Source of the DNA: Chlamydiota bacterium
GTDB taxonomy: Bacteria > Chlamydiota > Chlamydiia > Chlamydiales > Rhabdochlamydiaceae
DNA: 10,810 bases
Direction: 5' to 3'
NCBI GenBank assembly: GCA_023269365.1
Contig: JAHFTN010000046.1
Coordinates: 1-10,810, forward strand
Positions 7,169-10,810 of this stretch are shown piece by piece. The notes beneath the pieces are model-generated. The model saw only the letters and a program-made list of their open reading frames with translations, did not search any database and was not told where the DNA came from. Made by a program: the position numbers and the translations under genes. Within the stretch, counting starts at the first letter, position 1. Every line of letters begins with the position of its first letter.

Positions 7169-7187
7169 TTTTCTTAACTTAAGAAAA
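7169..7187. promoter_or_regulatory. Short perfect palindrome in the uvrB upstream region
   Basis: The sequence TTTTCTTAA-C-TTAAGAAAA is a 9-bp perfect inverted repeat around one base, 48 bp before the uvrB start. Its symmetry suits a dimeric DNA-binding protein, and its place would suit an operator. It is very AT-rich, so chance is a real alternative. It does not resemble the LexA boxes I know, and I could not place a convincing -35/-10 pair nearby. Confidence 0.25.
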
Positions 7188-7190
7188 GGC

Positions 7191-7286
7191 AGAGGAAAAA
7201 TAACAAGAAATTAGGATGGACGGGATGGGAAATTTATTTTTTTGCTTTCTATTCTGTCCATCCTAATCTCTTGTTATTTTTCTTTT
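7191..7286. terminator. Long inverted repeat between tyrP and uvrB, probable terminator or structured RNA
   Basis: Arms 7196-7221 and 7256-7281 match at 25 of 26 positions (core TTAGGATGGAC with GTCCATCCTAA). The outer ends run A5 and T5, as in a two-way intrinsic terminator. In the plus-strand sense the stem extends to 7191-7231 paired with 7246-7286: 41 positions with 34 Watson-Crick pairs, six G-U pairs and one A-C mismatch, closing a 14-nt loop. In the minus-strand sense the six become A-C mismatches and the one becomes G-U. It begins 35 bp after the tyrP stop and would end the thyX-tyrP transcript and separate it from uvrB. The stem is longer than usual terminators, so a miniature mobile element or a plus-strand RNA are alternatives. 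Confidence 0.5.
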
Positions 7287-7320
7287 ATCGCTCACTCCAA
7301 AAGCCTGATGTAAAACCGCT

Positions 7321-8535
7321 TTACTTCCAGGAGAAACCCAGCATACTAGAGACTTGGACGAATAAAATAAAGAGGGCAAAGGCAAAGATCAAGACGAGGG
7401 CGGGCTTTCCCCCCTTCATTTGGTAGGTAGGACGAGGGGGCAAGAAGTAGCGCCCCCTCCAGACCATAAAGACGGGAAGCAAGCCAAAGAGGATTACGGC
7501 GCAGATGCCACCCGCAAAATTTAGGGCCTTGAAGAAGAGCTGGGGATAGATAAGAGAGAGGATGAGGGGAGGGAGGAGGGCCAGCATGCAGAGTAATAGG
7601 TTTTCTTGTTTTTTGTAGCTCACCTTAAAGCCATCGGCGAGGAAGTGGACAAGAGAGAGGGATTGGGCTAAAAAGGAGGTGAGCAGAGCAAAGAAGGCCA
7701 GCCCCTGGGAGAAGAGGCGGATGGAGGGAGAGCCCACGATCGCGGCGATCGCTTGAGACGCTTCCCTGTCTTGCGTGAGACTCGTAAGAAGGCCATGGGT
7801 CCCGTGGAGGGGGACGATGCCGAGGACCAAGATCTCCCAGATGATGTAGATGACAAGGGCCATGAGGCTACCACCTAAGATGGTAAAGCGGACCCGTTTT
7901 AGGTCTCCTTTTAGATAGGCGGTTAGGCTGGGAATCATGTTATGAAAACCAAAGGCGATGACGAGTAACGGGAGCGCCGCGCCGGCATAGAGGGGAGCGG
8001 AGCGGAGAAGTAGCGTGGGTTGTATATAGAAAATGCCAACAGCGATCAAGAGCACAAAGAAGCCGATCTTGCCCACCATTAAAGCGCGGTTAAAGAGATC
8101 GACGCGCCGCGTTCCCAAGTAGATCATCCACCCAAAGAGTAAGACGAAGAGCAAGCTCCCTGCCCAAGCAGGAAATCCGACGTGGAAGCTCCCTTGCATG
8201 AAAGTGCTAGAAAGACCCCCAATGCCAGAGATGTAGGCGACAAGAAGGGCGTAGAAGAGGAAGAGGTAGGTAACCCAGCACAAGACTTTTCCAAAAGAAC
8301 CCAGAGCGTGCTCTGCCATCGTCAGCAGATTCACTTGTTTGGGAAACCAGCCGTTAGCTTCTACGAGAAGAAGCGCTGTTGCTGTCATAAAGGCCCAGGC
8401 GCACAAAAAAAGAGCGATCGAAGGAAAAAACCCACAAAGGCCCGTCAAAATGGGAAGAGCCAACATCCCCGCTCCAATGCAGCTGCCCGCAATAAGTAAA
8501 ATGCCTCCTACGACGCTTCCTTGTTTCTCAGCCAT
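7321..8535 (-). CDS. tyrP: Aromatic amino acid permease, HAAAP family (TyrP-like)
   Basis: This 404-residue inner-membrane protein has about eleven hydrophobic segments, the usual length and topology of the hydroxy/aromatic amino acid permease family (TyrP, TnaB, Mtr), which imports tyrosine or tryptophan by proton symport. The family signature is at the N-terminus: GSVVGGILLIAGSCIGAGMLALP (6-28), forming the broken first helix of the substrate site. VIAFGFHNMIPSL (192-204) is another conserved region. Chlamydiae usually carry one or more tyrP copies and depend on host amino acids, which fits this assignment. ATG 8535 lies 8 bp inside the end of the ThyX-like gene, preceded by GAAGAG at a suitable distance, so translation is probably coupled. 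Whether tyrosine or tryptophan is preferred cannot be judged from sequence. Confidence 0.9.
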   Translation of the reverse strand: MAEKQGSVVGGILLIAGSCIGAGMLALPILTGLCGFFPSIALFLCAWAFMTATALLLVEANGWFPKQVNLLTMAEHALGSFGKVLCWVTYLFLFYALLVAYISGIGGLSSTFMQGSFHVGFPAWAGSLLFVLLFGWMIYLGTRRVDLFNRALMVGKIGFFVLLIAVGIFYIQPTLLLRSAPLYAGAALPLLVIAFGFHNMIPSLTAYLKGDLKRVRFTILGGSLMALVIYIIWEILVLGIVPLHGTHGLLTSLTQDREASQAIAAIVGSPSIRLFSQGLAFFALLTSFLAQSLSLVHFLADGFKVSYKKQENLLLCMLALLPPLILSLIYPQLFFKALNFAGGICAVILFGLLPVFMVWRGRYFLPPRPTYQMKGGKPALVLIFAFALFILFVQVSSMLGFSWK

Positions 8536-10162
8536 GGGAACTCTTCACTAGTTTTTTTTCTATGATGCGGATCTCTTGACCCAACCTGCCCAGCTCATAC
8601 CCATCGTAATCGACAAATTTGAAGAATCGCTCAAAGCAGGGAAATACTTTACAAACCTGCTTTGCAAGCTCTTGAGCGACAAAACGGTAACTGGGGTGCC
8701 CTGCAGGAGAAGAGCGCAATTCGCAAAGCCATTGCAAGCTGCGCAAGTTGATGTGAAAATACCAATGCATATTGTAAGCCATGGGAACGATATACTGCGC
8801 CTCTTCTAATAGCTCTTCTGCAATTGAATCGTATCCCTTTTTTGCCTCTTCTAAAGCCTCACAGTATTTCTCCTCCATGTCTGTATCGATGATCTCATGG
8901 GGGATAAAGTAGCCAAACTGACAAGAGAGCAATTGCCTCTCTTGGGTGAGCATTCGATGGCGATGCAGGTCTCGATACATCCCAAAATCCCCCACGATTT
9001 CAAAAGTGAATTCCGCCTGTTCCAAAGCCCTGGGTGACTTATGCCTGCGATTCTCCCTAAAACTCGACGCCGAGTCCAAAATGCGGGTGATCTCTTCTTC
9101 TGAGAGGGTCTTGCAGTATTCTTGCAACTCATATAGCCCTGCATTGCTCTGCTCAAAGAGCAGCGCTGAAGCCACCTTATAAGGGCTATCGATGTCGTAT
9201 TGAATCAGTCGTACGCCGGCATGCTGCATTTTAGCAATCGATCCTGTATGCCTATCTGCCAAAATTTTAATGTCGTTATTCATCTGCTCTTTAAATAAAG
9301 CATGAGATTGCTGGTGTCTGTGTAACGGATCCCCTCTTCGCACAAAAGAAGGGATCACCTTGGAGAGCTCCTGATAGGCTTTTTTCCCAATCTCTTGCAT
9401 TTCTGCTAAGTTATGGCAGTTGAGTTTTTGTAAAACTCCTTCAAAAAACCGGCCATTTCCATAAACTCCCATGTTCGTCAAAGCACTTGCGGGAAGTAGG
9501 CCCCTTAAGCAATCCAACACCTTCGCTCTTACGGCCGCAGTGTAAGCCACTTTTGAAACATCGTGATCTTTGGGAAATCTCTTTTCCATAAGGTCTGTTA
9601 AAGGGGAGATCAAAGAAGAATAGGTGTCAAATAGCGTATTGCAAATTTTAATGTAAGACTCTTTAAAGGCAGAAGTCATTAAAATCGGCTCCCTATAGTA
9701 GAGGTATTCTCCTCCCACCTTTTGATCAAAATAGATATAGCGGGTCGATTTTTCTAAGGGAGAGCCTCCGATGCGGCAGTCTTCGATTTGTTTGGCGGCT
9801 AACATCGATATGTTCTCAAGTGCAAGGTGAGCCCCTCCCAGCTCCCCAATCGAGTCATCTCCATACCCATCGAGGATCCGATCATAGAAATTCTGCGCTT
9901 TTTTAATAGCAAGGGCCTGCTCTTCATTCTCTATCTGCGTTTCTCCTACGATGGAATTAAAAGCCATCTCCTCATTAAGGACAAACTCTTTAAGAAGCAG
10001 AGTTCTTAACCCCAAGCTAGAGCGGGAATATCTAGAAAATAGCGCTCCTTTAATCACCTCGGGTAAGTTGCGCACCACAAAGATGTGGCTACTTGTATTT
10101 GTCACGTAACGCTGTAAGACTTGTAGCTGACTTTCTGTAAATTCTTCATAGCCTTCAATCAT
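8528..10162 (-). CDS. thyX: Tandem-domain ThyX-like flavin-dependent thymidylate synthase
   Basis: This 544-residue protein is about twice the length of ordinary ThyX (roughly 210-260 aa), which makes dTMP from dUMP using FAD and methylene-tetrahydrofolate. Two ThyX-type halves can be seen. The N-terminal half (about 35-275) has SPLEKSTRY (134-142, the S-x-RY element) and LRGLLPASALTNMGVYGNGR (219-238, like the R-x-LP...T...N-R helix). The C-terminal half (about 320-520) has SPYKVASALLFEQ (326-338), RDLHRHRMLTQERQ (397-410, with the RHR of the ThyX motif) and ELRSSPAGHPSYR (481-493). Neither half has a complete RHRx7S motif: the first lacks RHR, and in the second the Ser position is Leu411 with a Ser at 413. 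A composite site between halves, or a changed function, is possible. ATG 10162 follows GAGG at 7 bases. The stop overlaps the tyrP start by 8 bp. Confidence 0.85.
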   Translation of the reverse strand: MIEGYEEFTESQLQVLQRYVTNTSSHIFVVRNLPEVIKGALFSRYSRSSLGLRTLLLKEFVLNEEMAFNSIVGETQIENEEQALAIKKAQNFYDRILDGYGDDSIGELGGAHLALENISMLAAKQIEDCRIGGSPLEKSTRYIYFDQKVGGEYLYYREPILMTSAFKESYIKICNTLFDTYSSLISPLTDLMEKRFPKDHDVSKVAYTAAVRAKVLDCLRGLLPASALTNMGVYGNGRFFEGVLQKLNCHNLAEMQEIGKKAYQELSKVIPSFVRRGDPLHRHQQSHALFKEQMNNDIKILADRHTGSIAKMQHAGVRLIQYDIDSPYKVASALLFEQSNAGLYELQEYCKTLSEEEITRILDSASSFRENRRHKSPRALEQAEFTFEIVGDFGMYRDLHRHRMLTQERQLLSCQFGYFIPHEIIDTDMEEKYCEALEEAKKGYDSIAEELLEEAQYIVPMAYNMHWYFHINLRSLQWLCELRSSPAGHPSYRFVAQELAKQVCKVFPCFERFFKFVDYDGYELGRLGQEIRIIEKKLVKSSHG

Positions 10163-10288
10163 TGAAAGACCTCAAAAAAATGAAATATTTATTTACATTA
10201 AGAATTGTAATCTGAGGGACCAGGGTTACACATTTCACTCAGTTCAATCAAGAGAAAATATGGCGCATAGAAAAAAGCTCTATTCTGA

Positions 10289-10318
10289 GGGAATTGCAAA
10301 TGGAGTTTTGCCATTCCC
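10289..10318. terminator. Hairpin downstream of the YjbH-like gene, terminator-like
   Basis: Arms 10289-10300 and 10307-10318 (GGGAAT-T-GCAAA with TTTGC-C-ATTCCC) pair at 11 of 12 positions around a 6-nt loop. Read on the plus strand it is followed at once by TTTTTCTTTCTTT, the layout of an intrinsic terminator. On the minus strand, where the gene lies, the stem is preceded by the A-rich tract and the next T6 run is about 15 nt beyond. It begins 12 bp after the YjbH-like stop, so it probably ends that transcript, but its better orientation is the opposite strand. Confidence 0.55.
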
Positions 10319-10329
10319 TTTTTCTTTCT

Positions 10330-10810
10330 TTAATAATTGTAGCGCTCTTTCTCCAAGGTCCAATAGAGCCTTTTTCCTGTTTCAGCTTGCGCTCCCACAT
10401 CTCTCAACCAAGCAGACATCGCATAGCCCACATAGTTGCGACTACTTTGTTTTAAAAAGAAATCTAAGGGGATCATAAACGAAAAACCTTTATCAAAATA
10501 AGTCTTCCCATTGATTTTGTCATGCCCATTTGTAACCGTACACCACAGAGAAAAGCGCATGCCACTCTTGAAATAACGCCCTACATCTAGGCGCACCCCC
10601 TTGTCTTTGGCGAGGAACTGGCCCGCTGTCACAAGAAAATCGAGGTTGAGAGGTTTAAAGTCGTAATAGAGATCTAAAAAATATTGAATTCCAATGAAGG
10701 GAACCGTCTCATAATGATCCCCTTTTAGCTGAAATGTCGTGCTTCTGAATTTCACCCCTTCATAGCGCCTCTTTAACACAGCTGCCATTTGAGCTCCAAT
10801 GGCCCAAGAG
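10330..10810 (-). CDS. YjbH-like outer-membrane polysaccharide protein (C-terminal part, start beyond window)
   Basis: The frame is open from the right edge to the TAA at 10330, giving 159 visible C-terminal residues; ATG 10788 is internal, because in-frame codons SWAIGAQ precede it. The repeating alternation of aromatic and charged residues is that of an outer-membrane beta-barrel. The segments WAIGAQMAAVLKRRYEG, RLDVGRYFKSGMRFSLWCTV, FDKGFSFMIPLDFFL and LRDVGAQAETGKRLYW match my memory of the end of the YjbH family (E. coli yjbEFGH exopolysaccharide locus), where FDKG...IPLDF and a closing RD.GA motif are typical. YjbH is thought to help secrete an exopolysaccharide through the outer membrane. 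The last residue is Tyr rather than the Phe or Trp many barrels use. It is separated from the ThyX-like gene by 167 bp holding a hairpin. The family call is from motifs only. Confidence 0.7.
   Translation of the reverse strand, partial: SWAIGAQMAAVLKRRYEGVKFRSTTFQLKGDHYETVPFIGIQYFLDLYYDFKPLNLDFLVTAGQFLAKDKGVRLDVGRYFKSGMRFSLWCTVTNGHDKINGKTYFDKGFSFMIPLDFFLKQSSRNYVGYAMSAWLRDVGAQAETGKRLYWTLEKERYNY

Noticed and set aside
10163..10288. Candidate promoters for the ThyX-like gene, for example TTGATT or TTACAA as -35 boxes
   Set aside because: The matching -10 positions reach only about three of six consensus bases in an AT-rich stretch, so no site can be chosen over chance.
10260..10478. A 72-codon plus-strand frame spanning the hairpin and the end of the YjbH-like gene
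   Set aside because: It crosses a terminator-like hairpin and T-tract and lies antisense to coding sequence, with no start signal and no recognisable protein motif.
1..10810. CRISPR arrays, tRNA or rRNA genes, transposase or integrase genes
   Set aside because: I saw no regularly spaced repeats, no cloverleaf with a GTTCRA-type arm, no rRNA-like sequence and no recombinase motifs on either strand.

Overview
The window looks like chromosomal DNA of a bacterium related to the chlamydiae (an environmental, Parachlamydiales-like lineage). This is an inference from the gene content, not a search result. It rests on an aromatic amino acid permease of the TyrP type found in chlamydiae, a double-length ThyX-like protein, and small enzymes carrying N-terminal export signals, a style common in amoeba-associated intracellular bacteria. 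Every gene I can support lies on the minus strand, so transcription runs from high to low coordinates. There are no rRNA or tRNA genes and no CRISPR array, and no stretch over 300 bp lacks a gene.

In transcription order: (1) the 3' end of a YjbH-like outer-membrane polysaccharide-export protein (10330 to beyond 10810). (2) A 167-bp gap with a strong hairpin. (3) thyX-like (8528-10162) and tyrP (7321-8535), which overlap by 8 bp. (4) A 199-bp gap with a long near-perfect inverted repeat. (5) uvrB (5139-7121), an O-antigen ligase/polymerase-type membrane protein (3808-5142) and a GT9 heptosyltransferase-type enzyme (2687-3811), joined by two ATGA stop/start overlaps. (6) A 179-bp palindromic element (2534-2712) that supplies the GT9 stop codon, followed by a plausible promoter. 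(7) A membrane-anchored protein resembling five-bladed propellers (1254-2450), a SAM-dependent methyltransferase with a lipoprotein-like leader (554-1240), and a family 25 glycosyltransferase with a Sec-like signal peptide that runs off the left edge (1-538).

Apart from uvrB, thyX and tyrP, the theme is surface or exported glycan: export (YjbH-like), polymer ligation (Wzy_C type), sugar transfer (GT9, GT25), methylation and possible glycan binding. The most interesting points are the composite palindromic repeat that ends the GT9 gene, the glycosyltransferase/methyltransferase pair that appears to be exported away from its cytosolic donor substrates, the two-domain ThyX-like protein with catalytic motifs split between its halves, a C8 tract that could switch off the propeller gene, and a long hairpin between tyrP and uvrB whose arm differences favour folding of a plus-strand RNA.
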